Positions 34,305 to 44,314 of a stretch of 64,000 bases of DNA are shown piece by piece. Source of the stretch: Amycolatopsis granulosa (lineage in GTDB: Bacteria; Actinomycetota; Actinomycetes; Mycobacteriales; Pseudonocardiaceae); NCBI RefSeq assembly GCF_011758745.1, contig NZ_JAANOV010000001.1, forward strand, positions 4,588,001-4,652,000, read 5' to 3'. The notes beneath the pieces were generated by a model, which saw only the letters and a program-made list of their open reading frames with translations, was not told where the DNA came from and did not search any database. Each line of letters opens with the position of its first letter. Position 1 is the first letter of the stretch. The position numbers and the translations under genes were made by a program.

Positions 34305-35123
34305 ATGGCCGAGACAACGTCGCTCCGTGATGCCGTCGCCCAGCTGGTGCACGACGGGGACACGGTCGCCCTCGAAGGGTTCACCCATCTGATTCCGCAC
34401 GCCGCGGGCCAGGAGATCATCCGCCAGCGGCGCCGGGACCTCACGCTGGTCCGGATGACCCCGGACATCGTCTACGACCAGCTCATCGGTGCCGGGTGCG
34501 CCAAGAAGCTGATCTTCTCCTGGGGCGGCAACCCCGGTGTGGGCTCGCTGCACCGCTTCCGCGACGCGGTGCAGAACTCCTGGCCGGTGCCGCTGGAGAT
34601 CGAGGAGCACAGCCACGCCGGCATGGCCAACCGCTACGTCGCCGGTGCCTCCGGGCTGCCGTTCGCGGTCCTGCGCGGCTACCGCGGCACGGACCTGCCC
34701 CGGCACACGGACACCATCAAGACCATCACCTGCCCGTTCACCGGCGCGGAGCTGGCCGCGGTGCCCGCCCTCAACCCGGACGTCTCGATCATCCACGCGC
34801 AGCGCGCCGACCGCGCCGGCAACGTGCAGATGTGGGGCCTGGTCGGCGTGCAGAAGGAAGCGGTGCTCGCCGCGAAACGCAGCCTGGTCACCGTCGAGGA
34901 GATCGTCGACGAGCTGACCCCGGTGCCCGGTCAGGTCATCCTGCCCGCCTGGGCCGTCACCGCCGTCGCGGAGGTGCCCGGCGGGGCGCACCCGTCCTAT
35001 GCCGCGGGGTATTCCGAGCGCGACAACGACTATTACGCGTATTGGGATTCCATTGGGCGGGAGAGGGACTCGTTCCAGCGGTGGCTGGACGAGAAGGTGT
35101 TCAGCCAGGAGGTGGCGAAGTGA
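34305..35123 (+). CDS. pcaI: 3-oxoadipate CoA-transferase subunit A
   Basis: 272-residue alpha subunit of the succinyl-CoA:3-oxoadipate CoA-transferase. DTVALEGFTHLIPHAAGQEIIRQ, GGNPGVGSLHRFRDA and HAQRADRAGNVQMWG are conserved. First gene of the pca operon. ATG 34305 selected; a GTG at 34287 is in frame. The stop overlaps pcaJ (GTGA). Confidence 0.93.
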   Translation: MAETTSLRDAVAQLVHDGDTVALEGFTHLIPHAAGQEIIRQRRRDLTLVRMTPDIVYDQLIGAGCAKKLIFSWGGNPGVGSLHRFRDAVQNSWPVPLEIEEHSHAGMANRYVAGASGLPFAVLRGYRGTDLPRHTDTIKTITCPFTGAELAAVPALNPDVSIIHAQRADRAGNVQMWGLVGVQKEAVLAAKRSLVTVEEIVDELTPVPGQVILPAWAVTAVAEVPGGAHPSYAAGYSERDNDYYAYWDSIGRERDSFQRWLDEKVFSQEVAK

Positions 35124-35883
35124 CCGCGACGGACGAGCGGGCGTACACGTCCGACGAGATGATGTCGGTGGCCGCGGCCCGCGCCCTGTCCGGCGGCCAG
35201 CGCGTGTTCGTCGGTATCGGCCTGCCCTCCACCGCCGCCAACCTCGCCCGCCGCACGCACGCCGCGGACCTCGTGCTCGTCTACGAGTCCGGCACCCTCG
35301 GCTCCAAGCCCACCCGGCTGCCCGCCTCCATCGGTGACGGCATCCTCGCCGACACCGCGGACGCCGTCATCAGCGTCCCCGAGGTGTTCAACTACTGGCT
35401 GCAACCCGGCCGCATCGACATCGGCTTCCTCGGCGCGGCCCAGCTGGACCGGTTCGGCAACATCAACACCACCGTCATCGGCCCCGACTACGCCAGCCCG
35501 AAGGTGCGGCTGCCCGGCGCGGGTGGTGCGCCGGAGATCGCCGCCAACTGCCGGGAGGTCTACGTCGTGGTGCGGCAGAGCAGGCGCAGCTTCGTCGAGC
35601 AGGTCGACTTCATCACCTCCTTCGGCCACGGCCGCGGCAAGGGCGACCGGGAGAAACTGGGCCTGCCCGGGGCCGGCCCGACGCTGGTGATCACCGACCT
35701 GGGTGTGCTGCGTCCCGACCCGGGGACCGCCGAGCTCGTGCTGACCCAGATCCACGAGGGCGTCACGGTCGAGCAGGTCAGGGAGGCGACCGGCTGGGAC
35801 CTGACCGTCGCGCCGGAACTGACGACCACGCCTCCGCCCACCGAGGCCGAGCTGACGGCACTACGCGAACTGAAGGCGGCACG

Positions 35884-35887
<4 letters not shown>
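35120..35887 (+). CDS. pcaJ: 3-oxoadipate CoA-transferase subunit B
   Basis: 255-residue beta subunit. The catalytic glutamate is Glu56 in VLVYESGTLG. RVFVGIGLPSTAANLARRTH and FITSFGHGRGKGDR match the actinobacterial PcaJ type. With PcaI it activates 3-oxoadipate to its CoA ester. GTGA overlaps at both ends (pcaI upstream, pcaF downstream) indicate coupled translation. Confidence 0.93.
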
Positions 35888-37092
<1,205 letters not shown>

Positions 37093-37112
37093 GGAGAAAG
37101 GAAGACCGTGTC

Positions 37113-37853
37113 ATGGCAGCACCGACGGGCGACAAGCTGATCCTGCCGCGTTACCGGCGGGACCCAGCGGGCACGCACCCGCCGCTGGACTCGCCGGGGT
37201 ACCGGTCGACGGCGCTGCGGCACCCGAAACAGCCGCTCGTGCTGCTGCCGCAGATGCTCACCGAGGTGACCGGCCCGCTGCTCGGCCCGGGCCGGATCGG
37301 CGAGCTCGACAACGACCTGACCCGCCGGCACGCCGAGGAGCCGCAGGGTCAGCGGATCCTGGTGCACGGCCGCCTGCTGGACGGCGACGGCCGCGGCATC
37401 CCGGACTCGCTCATCGAGATCTGGCAGGCCAACGCGGGCGGCCGCTACCGGCACATCGGCGACAACTGGCCGGCGCCGCTGGACCCGAACTTCGACGGCG
37501 TCGGCCGCACCGTCACCGATGCCGACGGCCGGTACGAGTTCACCACCATCAAGCCGGGTGCCTACCCGTGGAAGAACCACGACAACGCCTGGCGGCCCGC
37601 GCACATCCACTTCTCGGTGTTCGGCCAGGCGTTCACGCAGCGCCTGGTGACGCAGATGTACTTCCCGGACGACCCGCTGTTCTTCCAGGACCCGATCTTC
37701 AACTCGATCCCGGACGAGAAGGCGCGGCAGCGGATGATCTCCCGCTTCGACTACCGCCGCACCACCGACCACTGGGCACTGGCCTTCGAGTTCGACATCG
37801 TGGTCCGCGGCCGTGAGCAGTCCGTCTTCGAGAACGAGGAAGAGGAAGAATGA
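37113..37853 (+). CDS. pcaH: Protocatechuate 3,4-dioxygenase beta subunit
   Basis: 246-residue iron-binding subunit of the intradiol dioxygenase. The Fe(III) ligands are Tyr112 (GGRYRHIGD), Tyr151 (GAYPWKN), His164 and His166 (RPAHIHFSVFG). It opens the protocatechuate ring to 3-carboxymuconate with PcaG. ATG 37113, preceded by GAGGAGAAAGGAAG. The acidic tail (ENEEEEE) overlaps pcaG. Confidence 0.96.
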   Translation: MAAPTGDKLILPRYRRDPAGTHPPLDSPGYRSTALRHPKQPLVLLPQMLTEVTGPLLGPGRIGELDNDLTRRHAEEPQGQRILVHGRLLDGDGRGIPDSLIEIWQANAGGRYRHIGDNWPAPLDPNFDGVGRTVTDADGRYEFTTIKPGAYPWKNHDNAWRPAHIHFSVFGQAFTQRLVTQMYFPDDPLFFQDPIFNSIPDEKARQRMISRFDYRRTTDHWALAFEFDIVVRGREQSVFENEEEEE

Positions 37854-38395
37854 GCACCCCGTCGCAGACCGTGGGCCCCTACCTCGCGATCGGCCTGCCC
37901 TGGGCGGACGGTCCCACCGTGGTGCCCGAGGGCACCCCGGGCGCGGTGTGGATCCGGGGCACCGTCACCGACGGCGCGGGCACCCCGATCCCGGACGCGA
38001 TGATCGAGACCTGGCAGGCCGATCCGCGGGGCCGCTTCGACCACCCGGACGACCCGCGTGGCCGGGTGCCCGGGTTCCGCGGCTTCGGCCGGTGCCCGAC
38101 CGAACCGGACGGCAGCTACGCGATCCTGACCCTGGTGCCGGGCGCGATCCCGGGCGAGAGCGGGTCGATGCAGGCACCGCACATCGACGTGTCGGTGTTC
38201 GCGCGCGGACTGCTCAACCGGGTCATCACCCGCATCTACTTCCCGGACCACGCCGAGTCCAACGCCGCCGACCCGGTGCTGAACTCGGTTCCCGCGGAGC
38301 GGCGCGGCACGCTGATCGCGGAGCGGACCGCGGACGGGTACCGCTTCGACGTGCGGTTGCAGGGCGTGGCTGAGACAGTGTTCTTCGATGTCTGA
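37850..38395 (+). CDS. pcaG: Protocatechuate 3,4-dioxygenase alpha subunit
   Basis: 181-residue structural subunit lacking the iron ligands. SQTVGPYLAIGLPW, the DAMIETWQADPRGRF strand and APHIDVSVFARGLLNRVITRIYF are typical of PcaG. ATG overlaps the pcaH stop (ATGA), which supports 1:1 synthesis of the two subunits. Confidence 0.95.
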   Translation: MSTPSQTVGPYLAIGLPWADGPTVVPEGTPGAVWIRGTVTDGAGTPIPDAMIETWQADPRGRFDHPDDPRGRVPGFRGFGRCPTEPDGSYAILTLVPGAIPGESGSMQAPHIDVSVFARGLLNRVITRIYFPDHAESNAADPVLNSVPAERRGTLIAERTADGYRFDVRLQGVAETVFFDV

Positions 38396-39722
38396 GCTGT
38401 TCGACCCGATGCTGGCCGCCGGACCGGTCCGCGCCGAGGTGTCCGACGCCGCGTGGTTGCGGGGTCTGCTCGACGCGGAGGCGGCGCTGGCCGCCGCGGA
38501 GGCGGACGCGGGCGTGATCCCGCGGGAGCACGCGGACCGGATCGCGGCGGTGGCCCGGGACGGCGGCTTCGACGCCGCCGCGATCGGGGAGAAGTCGGTG
38601 GGCGTGGGGAACCCGGCCGCGCCGCTGGTGCGGGAGCTGACCGCGCGGGTCGGCGGCGAGGCGGGCCGGGTGGTGCACCTCGGCGCGACCACTCAGGACA
38701 TTGTGGACACCGCCGCGATGCTGGTGTCCCGGCGTGCCTCGGCGGTGCTGCTCGACGAGGCCGCGGCCTGTGCGGACCGGCTCGCGGAACTGACCCGGGA
38801 GCACGCCGGGACCGTCCAAGCGGGACGGACGCTGCTGCAGCAGGCGCTGCCGGTGACGTTCGGGTTCCAGACCGCCGGCTGGCTGTCCGGGCTCGACGCG
38901 GCGGCCGACCGGTTGCGCGCGCAGCGGTTCGCCGTGCAGCTGGGCGGTGCGACCGGCACGCTCGCGTCGCTCGGCGAGCGGGGCCCGGCGGTGCTGGCCG
39001 CGTTCGCGCGGCGCCTCGGGCTGGACGAACCGGTCCTGCCCTGGCACACCGAGCGCACCCGGATCGCCGAGCTGGCCGCCGCGCTCGGCGCACTGTCCGG
39101 AGTGGTCGCCGGGATATCGCGGTCGCTGGTGCTGCTGGCCCAGACCGAGGTCGCCGAGGTGGCCGAGGTGGCGGAGGGCAGCGGCGGTTCCTCGACGCTG
39201 CCGCACAAGCGCAACCCGGTCGCCGCGGTCGCCGCGAACGCTGCCGCCCAGCAGGCGCCGGGGCTGGTCGCGACCCTGCTCGGCGCGATGGCGCAGGAGC
39301 ACCAGCGCGCCGCCGGATCGTGGCACGCCGAGTGGCGCCCGCTCACCGAACTGTTCCGCAGCACCGGATCCGCGGTGCACTGGCTGCGCACCAGCCTGGA
39401 CCGTCTCCAGGTGGACGCGGACCGGATGCGGGCCAACCTGGACATCACCGGGGGCGCGCTGCTGTCCGAACGGGTCACCACCGCGCTGGCGGCCGAGGCC
39501 GGCCGGCTCGAAGCGCACGACGCGGTCAGCGCGTGCACCCGGCGCGCCCTGGCCGGCGAGGGTGCGCTGGCCGACCTGCTGGCCGGGGACCCGCTGGTGG
39601 GCAAGCACCTCACCCGCGCGGGCATCGAAGAGCTGCTCGACCCCGCGGGCTACCTGGGGAGCGCGCGCGTGTTCACCGAACGGGTGCTGGCCGCACACGA
39701 GAAACGGAAGGAAACGCGGTGA
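38388..39722 (+). CDS. pcaB: 3-carboxy-cis,cis-muconate cycloisomerase
   Basis: 444-residue fumarase/aspartase superfamily enzyme. The superfamily signature appears as GGSSTLPHKRNPVAAV, with HLGATTQDIVDTAAM in the N-terminal half. It converts 3-carboxymuconate to 4-carboxymuconolactone. ATG 38388 lies inside the end of pcaG (8-nt overlap). Adenylosuccinate lyase-like in fold, but function fixed by context. Confidence 0.94.
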   Translation: MSELFDPMLAAGPVRAEVSDAAWLRGLLDAEAALAAAEADAGVIPREHADRIAAVARDGGFDAAAIGEKSVGVGNPAAPLVRELTARVGGEAGRVVHLGATTQDIVDTAAMLVSRRASAVLLDEAAACADRLAELTREHAGTVQAGRTLLQQALPVTFGFQTAGWLSGLDAAADRLRAQRFAVQLGGATGTLASLGERGPAVLAAFARRLGLDEPVLPWHTERTRIAELAAALGALSGVVAGISRSLVLLAQTEVAEVAEVAEGSGGSSTLPHKRNPVAAVAANAAAQQAPGLVATLLGAMAQEHQRAAGSWHAEWRPLTELFRSTGSAVHWLRTSLDRLQVDADRMRANLDITGGALLSERVTTALAAEAGRLEAHDAVSACTRRALAGEGALADLLAGDPLVGKHLTRAGIEELLDPAGYLGSARVFTERVLAAHEKRKETR

Positions 39723-40489
39723 GGGTCCACCACGACATCGCGGGCGGCGGTGACTCCGGTGAGGTCGTCGTCCTCAGCAACTCCATCGGCAGCAACCTGC
39801 GCATGTGGGACCCGCAGGTGAAACCATTGACCGACAACGGGTTCCGCGTCGTCCGCTACGACACGCGCGGGCACGGGAACTCGCCGGTGCCGCCCGGCCC
39901 GTACTCCATCGCCGATCTCGGCGGCGACGTCGTCGAGCTGCTCGACACGCTCGGCGTGGCCTCCGCGCACTTCGTCGGCCTGTCGCTGGGCGGCATGACC
40001 GGCGCCTGGCTCGGGCAGCACGTACCGTCGCGGATCCGGTCGCTGACCCTGGCGTTCTCCTCGGCCCGGCCGGGCAACGCCGACATGTGGACGCAGCGCG
40101 CGCGGCAGGTGCGGGCCGAGGGCATGGCGCGCATCGCCGAGGGCAGCATCGGCCGGTGGTTCACGCCGGGCTGGATCGCCGCGCACCCGCAACGGGCCGC
40201 GGAACTGCGGCGGATGACCGAGACCACCCCGGCCGAGGGGTACGCGTCGTGCTGCGAAGCGATCGCCGGGCTCGACCTGACCGCCGGGCTGGGCAGGATC
40301 GGCGTGCCGACCCTGGTGATCTCCGGCGCCGACGACGCCGCCCTGCCGCCGTCGCACGGCCGGCTGATCGCCGAGGGCATCCCGGGCGCGCGCTTCGAGG
40401 TCCTCGCCCACGCGGCGCACCTCGGCAGCTACGAGCAGGCGGAGAAGTTCACCGAGCTGCTGCTGGAGCACCTGAAGGGGGCGCGATGA
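39719..40489 (+). CDS. pcaD: 3-oxoadipate enol-lactonase
   Basis: 256-residue alpha/beta hydrolase. LSNSIGSNLRMWDPQV at the oxyanion region, nucleophile Ser89 in VGLSLGGM, Asp in ISGADDAALP and His in LAHAAHLGS. It hydrolyses 3-oxoadipate enol-lactone. GTG 39719 overlaps the pcaB stop, and the stop overlaps pcaC (ATGA). In some streptomycetes this enzyme is fused to PcaC as PcaL; here they are separate. Confidence 0.94.
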   Translation: MRVHHDIAGGGDSGEVVVLSNSIGSNLRMWDPQVKPLTDNGFRVVRYDTRGHGNSPVPPGPYSIADLGGDVVELLDTLGVASAHFVGLSLGGMTGAWLGQHVPSRIRSLTLAFSSARPGNADMWTQRARQVRAEGMARIAEGSIGRWFTPGWIAAHPQRAAELRRMTETTPAEGYASCCEAIAGLDLTAGLGRIGVPTLVISGADDAALPPSHGRLIAEGIPGARFEVLAHAAHLGSYEQAEKFTELLLEHLKGAR

Positions 40490-40887
40490 GCGACGAGCTG
40501 TACGAGGCGGGCATGCGGGTCCGGCGCGAGGTGCTGGGGGACGCGCACGTCGATCGCGCGGCCGGCAACGCCACCGACTTCACCCGCAAGTTCCAGGACT
40601 ACATCACGCGTGCCGCGTGGGGCTCGATCTGGACCCGCGAGGGCCTGGACCGCAAGACGCGCAGCTGCATCACGCTGGCCGTGCTGACCGCGCTGCACTG
40701 CCACGGCGAGATCGCCATGCACGTCCGCGCGGCGATCGGCAACGGCCTGACCGCGGACGAGATCGGCGAGGTGCTGCTGCACGCGGGCGTGTACGCGGGC
40801 GTCCCGGCGGCCAACGAGGCGTTCGCGATCGCGCAGCGGACCCTGGCCGAGATGGGCGAACCCACCGCCCAGCCGCGCGACCGGTAA
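40486..40887 (+). CDS. pcaC: 4-carboxymuconolactone decarboxylase
   Basis: 133-residue AhpD-fold protein. MRVRREVLGDAHVDRA, DYITRAAWGSIWTREGLDRKTRS and the LHCHGEIAMHVRAAI helix are diagnostic for PcaC. It decarboxylates 4-carboxymuconolactone to the enol-lactone used by PcaD. ATG overlaps the pcaD stop. Confidence 0.95.
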   Translation: MSDELYEAGMRVRREVLGDAHVDRAAGNATDFTRKFQDYITRAAWGSIWTREGLDRKTRSCITLAVLTALHCHGEIAMHVRAAIGNGLTADEIGEVLLHAGVYAGVPAANEAFAIAQRTLAEMGEPTAQPRDR

Positions 40888-40939
40888 CCCCACCCGCACC
40901 CTCGACGCAGGCGCTTCGCACCACGTTAGATTGGCGAGC

Positions 40940-41737
40940 ATGGTGGAACCGACCGAGCGCGGCGCGCACCACGTCCAGTCGCTGGAACGCGGGCTGGCCG
41001 TGATCCGCGCGTTCGGTGCCGGCGCACCGGAGCTGACGCTGTCCGACGTGGCCCGCTCGACCGGGCTCACCCGTGCGGCGGCCCGCCGGTTCCTGCTGAC
41101 GCTGGCCGACCTCGGCTACGTGCGCACCGACGGCAAGCACTTCTCGCTGACCGCACGCGTACTGGAACTCGGGTACGCGTTCCTGTCCAGCATGACGCTG
41201 CCCGAGGTCGCGCAGCCGCACCTGGAGCGCCTGTCGGCGGAGGTGCGCGAGTCCAGCTCGGTGTCGGTGCTCGACGGGGCCGACATCGTCTACGTCGCGC
41301 GGGTCGCGGTGTCCCGGATCATGACGGTGAGCATCAACGTGGGCACCCGGTTCCCCGCCTACGCCACGTCGATGGGGCACGTGCTGCTCGCCGGTCTCGG
41401 CGAGGAGGGCTTCGCGGCGTACCTGGAGCAGGCGAACCTGGAGCGGCTCACCTCGCACACGCTGACCTCTCCGGCGGCGCTGCGAGTGGAGCTGGCCGCG
41501 GTCCGGCAGCAGGGGTGGGCGCTGGTCGACCAGGAGCTGGAGGAGGGCCTGCGGTCGGTGGCGGCGCCGATCCGGGACCGGCACGGCACCGTCGTCGCCG
41601 CGGTGAACGTGTCCACGCACGCCAGCCGGACGCCGCGCGAGACGGTGGTCGAGGAGATGGTGCCGCCGTTGCTGGCCGCCGCGAAGCGCATCGAGGACGA
41701 CCTGGCCGTCGCGCCCGCGCAGGCCCGCCGTGGCTGA
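40940..41737 (+). CDS. IclR family regulator of the pca operon
   Basis: 265-residue IclR-family protein (PcaR/PobR-like). Winged helix with LSDVARSTGLTRAAARRFLLTLADLGYV (about residues 33-62), then the ligand domain with GTRFPAYATSMGHVLLAGL and a C-terminal dimer region. By position it should control pcaIJFHGBDC, with an aromatic acid or pathway intermediate as effector. ATG 40940 lacks a clear ribosome site. Its end overlaps the next gene by 8 nt. Confidence 0.9.
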   Translation: MVEPTERGAHHVQSLERGLAVIRAFGAGAPELTLSDVARSTGLTRAAARRFLLTLADLGYVRTDGKHFSLTARVLELGYAFLSSMTLPEVAQPHLERLSAEVRESSSVSVLDGADIVYVARVAVSRIMTVSINVGTRFPAYATSMGHVLLAGLGEEGFAAYLEQANLERLTSHTLTSPAALRVELAAVRQQGWALVDQELEEGLRSVAAPIRDRHGTVVAAVNVSTHASRTPRETVVEEMVPPLLAAAKRIEDDLAVAPAQARRG

Positions 41738-42293
41738 GTGTGCGGGTCTGCTGCTCGCGGCGGGTGCCGGGCGCCGGTTCGGCAAACCCAAGGCCCTGGT
41801 CGAGCTGGCCGGGGAGCCGTTGCTGCGCCGGGCGTTGCGGGTCCTGACCGACGGCGGGTGCGCGCCGATCCGCGTGGTGGTGGGCGCGCAGGCTGCGCAG
41901 GTGCGCGCCTTGCTGCCCGCTCCCGGGCTGGCGGTGGAATCGCCGGACTGGGCCCGCGGGATGGGGGCGTCGCTGCGCGCGGGTTTGCGGGCGTTGCCCG
42001 AGGCGGATGCGGTGCTGGTGCACCTGGTGGACCTGCCGGGCGTGGACGCGCGGATCGTGGCGCGGCTGCGTGCGCTGGCCGCACCCGAGGTGGTCGCCCG
42101 CGCCGCCTACGACGGGGTGCCCGGTCACCCGGTGCTGCTGGGCCGCCGCTGGTGGCGCGAGGTCGCGGACAGCGCCTCCGGCGACCGCGGCGCGCGTGAC
42201 TGGCTGCGCGGCCGCCCCGACCTGCGGCTGGTGGAGTGCGCCGACCTGGGCGGCGGCGAGGACGTGGACACCCCGGCGGACCTGGCTCGTTAA
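41730..42293 (+). CDS. MocA/CoxI-like molybdenum cofactor nucleotidyltransferase
   Basis: 187-residue nucleotidyltransferase. LLLAAGAGRRFGKPKALVELAGEPLL is the nucleotide-binding start (about residues 7-32, shown here only in part by family), with VHLVDLPGVD as metal site and VPGHPVLLGRRWW later. MocA-type enzymes add CMP to the molybdenum cofactor of xanthine dehydrogenase-family enzymes, matching the hydroxylase cluster downstream. GTG 41730 overlaps the IclR gene by 8 nt, so it may be read through from pca. Confidence 0.85.
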   Translation: MAECAGLLLAAGAGRRFGKPKALVELAGEPLLRRALRVLTDGGCAPIRVVVGAQAAQVRALLPAPGLAVESPDWARGMGASLRAGLRALPEADAVLVHLVDLPGVDARIVARLRALAAPEVVARAAYDGVPGHPVLLGRRWWREVADSASGDRGARDWLRGRPDLRLVECADLGGGEDVDTPADLAR

Positions 42294-42676
42294 GCGGCGA
42301 CGACCACCCCGCCCACGCCGCTGCGGCCGACGGGTGTACCCACCAGATCGACGGTGACCCCGGAGCGGACGCCTTCGCCGCACACGGCGACGATCGCGCC
42401 GGTCACCTCCGTGACCAGCCGTGCGACGATTTCGTCCGCGTCCGGGCGGGCGAAGACGCTCTCCTTGATGCCGAAGGTGACGGTCGGCGCGGGCGACTCG
42501 GCCGGCTTGCCGCCGATGCCCCACCGGTTCGGCGGCAGGCCGATCAGCCGTACGTCCACCAGGTCACGTGCCCAGTCCCCGTACACCGCGACCACCGCGT
42601 CGGTCAGCGCTTCGATCAACGCCGTCTCGCGGCCGGTGAGGTCGCTTTCGAGGGCGTGGACGGTCAGGTGCGGCAT
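42290..42676 (-). CDS. Tautomerase superfamily protein
   Basis: 128-residue protein beginning M-PHLTVHALE. The proline after Met is the catalytic residue of tautomerases. The fold pattern (PHLTVHALESDLTGRETALIEALT...VRLIGLPPNRWGIGG) suits the MIF/4-OT-like superfamily, and the length suggests a fused or MIF-like member. ATG 42676 is 7 nt after AAGGAG. It converges on, and overlaps, the MocA-like gene. It has its own divergent promoter with a 27-bp AT-rich dyad. Substrate unknown. Confidence 0.75.
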   Translation of the reverse strand: MPHLTVHALESDLTGRETALIEALTDAVVAVYGDWARDLVDVRLIGLPPNRWGIGGKPAESPAPTVTFGIKESVFARPDADEIVARLVTEVTGAIVAVCGEGVRSGVTVDLVGTPVGRSGVGGVVVAA

Positions 42677-42687
42677 GCCAACTCTCC

Positions 42688-42714
42688 TTGATGACAAATT
42701 TGATTTGCTATCAA
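42688..42714. promoter_or_regulatory. 27-bp AT-rich inverted repeat between tautomerase and AAA ATPase genes
   Basis: TTGATgaCAAAT (42688-42699) and ATTTGctATCAA (42703-42714) are reverse complements at 10 of 12 positions, separated by TTG. The site overlaps the tautomerase leader and stands out by base composition. MarR/HxlR-type operators look similar, but no such regulator is adjacent. Confidence 0.6.
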
Positions 42715-42771
42715 AGGTAAAGGGCTCCGAGTGGTGTGTCAACCGCCCGCCGACCCCTTAGGGTGGAAGGG

Positions 42772-43641
42772 GTGAAGGTCAACTCACCCGAAGAGCTGGC
42801 GACGGAGCTGGACCGGGTCGGCTACCTCGCCGACGAGGGTGTCGCCACCGCCGCCTTCCTGGCGCTGCGCATGCAGCGCCCGCTGTTCTGCGAAGGCGAA
42901 CCCGGCACGGGGAAGACCTCGCTGGCCGTGTCCCTGTCGGAGGCGCTCGGACTGCCGCTGGTGCGGTTGCAGTGCCACGAGGGCATCGACGCGGCGCAGG
43001 CGCTGTACGAATGGGACTTCCCGCGCCAGCTGCTGCACCTGCGTGCGCTGGAGGCGGGCAGCGAGCGGCTGGACGTCGACACCGCCGAGCAGTCGCTGTT
43101 CACCGAGCGGTTCCTGCTGGCCCGGCCGCTGCTGCGCGCGCTCAAGGAATCGCCGTGCGTCCTGCTGGTCGACGAGATCGACCGCGCCGACGACGAGTTC
43201 GAGGCATTCCTGCTGCAGCTGCTCGACGAGAACGCCGTCACGATCCCGGAGTTCGGCGAGATCCGCGCCGAACGCCCGCCGCTGGTGCTGCTGACCTCCA
43301 ACCGCACCCGCGAGGTGCACGACGCGTTGAAACGGCGGTGCCTCTACCACTGGCTGGAGCACCCCGACCTGGCCCGTGAGGTCGCCATCCTGCGCCGCCG
43401 GCTGCCCGGGGTCGGTGAACGGCTCGCGACGCAGATCGCCGCGGCCGTCCGCCGGCTGCGTGAGCTGGAGCTGCTCAAGCCGCCGGGTATCGCCGAGTCG
43501 CTGGACTGGGCGCAGGCGCTGGTGACGCTGAACCGCTCCGAGCTGGACGCCGACATCGCCGCCCGCACGCTCGGGGCGGTCCTCAAGTACTCCGAGGATC
43601 TCGACCGCGTCCGCGCGAAGCTCGACGCGGTCCTCGCCTAG
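42772..43641 (+). CDS. CoxD/MoxR-like AAA ATPase
   Basis: 289-residue MoxR-type AAA+ ATPase. Walker A GEPGTGKTS (about residues 42-50), Walker B VLLVDEIDRADDEF, sensor LLTSNRTREVHDALKRRCLYHWL. CoxD-type ATPases help finish molybdenum hydroxylase active sites. With the VWA protein at 45853 it makes the usual ATPase/VWA pair. GTG 42772, with GGAAGGG just upstream. Confidence 0.9.
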   Translation: MKVNSPEELATELDRVGYLADEGVATAAFLALRMQRPLFCEGEPGTGKTSLAVSLSEALGLPLVRLQCHEGIDAAQALYEWDFPRQLLHLRALEAGSERLDVDTAEQSLFTERFLLARPLLRALKESPCVLLVDEIDRADDEFEAFLLQLLDENAVTIPEFGEIRAERPPLVLLTSNRTREVHDALKRRCLYHWLEHPDLAREVAILRRRLPGVGERLATQIAAAVRRLRELELLKPPGIAESLDWAQALVTLNRSELDADIAARTLGAVLKYSEDLDRVRAKLDAVLA

Positions 43642-43675
43642 GCACCGTCGGCGATGCGGCGGCTGGACCACCAGC

Positions 43676-44314
43676 TCAGCGCACGCGGTGGGCGAGCAGG
43701 TAGGCCTGCGGAGTCCCCTCGTGCTCGAAGGCGGGCTGCCGGACCAGCCGTGCGGTCACGGAGATCCCCGCTTCCGCCAGCAGCTCCGTGACGCGGTCCG
43801 GCGGCAGCCGGTAGGCATCGAAGGAGACCGCGTGCCCGTAGGCCCGCTCGAAGCTCCGGCGCTCGTCGCCCACCTGGAAGGCCAGCATCAGGTGGCCGCC
43901 CGGCACCAGCACCCGCGCGAACTCCGCGAACACCTCCGGCAGCAGCTCGGGCGGGGTGTGGATGATCGAGTAAAAGGCGAGGATCCCGCCGAGGCTCCCG
44001 TCCGCCAGCGCGAGGTCCGCCATCGGGCCGACCTCGAACCGCAGGTGCGGGTAGCGCCGTCGCGCCTCGGCCACCATTCCGGGCGAGAGGTCGATACCGA
44101 AGACGGGGAGCCCCAGCGAGTCCAGATAGGTCGTCACCCGCCCCGTGCCGCAGCCGATGTCTGCCACCTGCCCGCCGCCCGCGCGCACGTACTCCGCGAA
44201 GAGCCCCAGCATGGCGCGGTCCTCGGGGGTCTGCTCCAGAAGCCCTTCGACGAGCCGGGCGTAGTCGGCGGCCACGGTGTCGTAGGCGGTTCGGGTCCGG
44301 TCGAGATGAGTCAC
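43676..44314 (-). CDS. Class I SAM-dependent methyltransferase
   Basis: 212-residue methyltransferase. SAM motif I VADIGCGTGRVTTYL, motif II GIDLSPGMVAEARRRYP, and FYSIIHTPPELLPEVFAEFARVLVPGG typical of methyltransferase fold 11/25. Substrate unknown. GTG 44314 overlaps the stop of the ene-reductase gene (GTGA), so both are one unit inserted between coxD- and coxE-like genes. Confidence 0.88.
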   Translation of the reverse strand: MTHLDRTRTAYDTVAADYARLVEGLLEQTPEDRAMLGLFAEYVRAGGGQVADIGCGTGRVTTYLDSLGLPVFGIDLSPGMVAEARRRYPHLRFEVGPMADLALADGSLGGILAFYSIIHTPPELLPEVFAEFARVLVPGGHLMLAFQVGDERRSFERAYGHAVSFDAYRLPPDRVTELLAEAGISVTARLVRQPAFEHEGTPQAYLLAHRVR

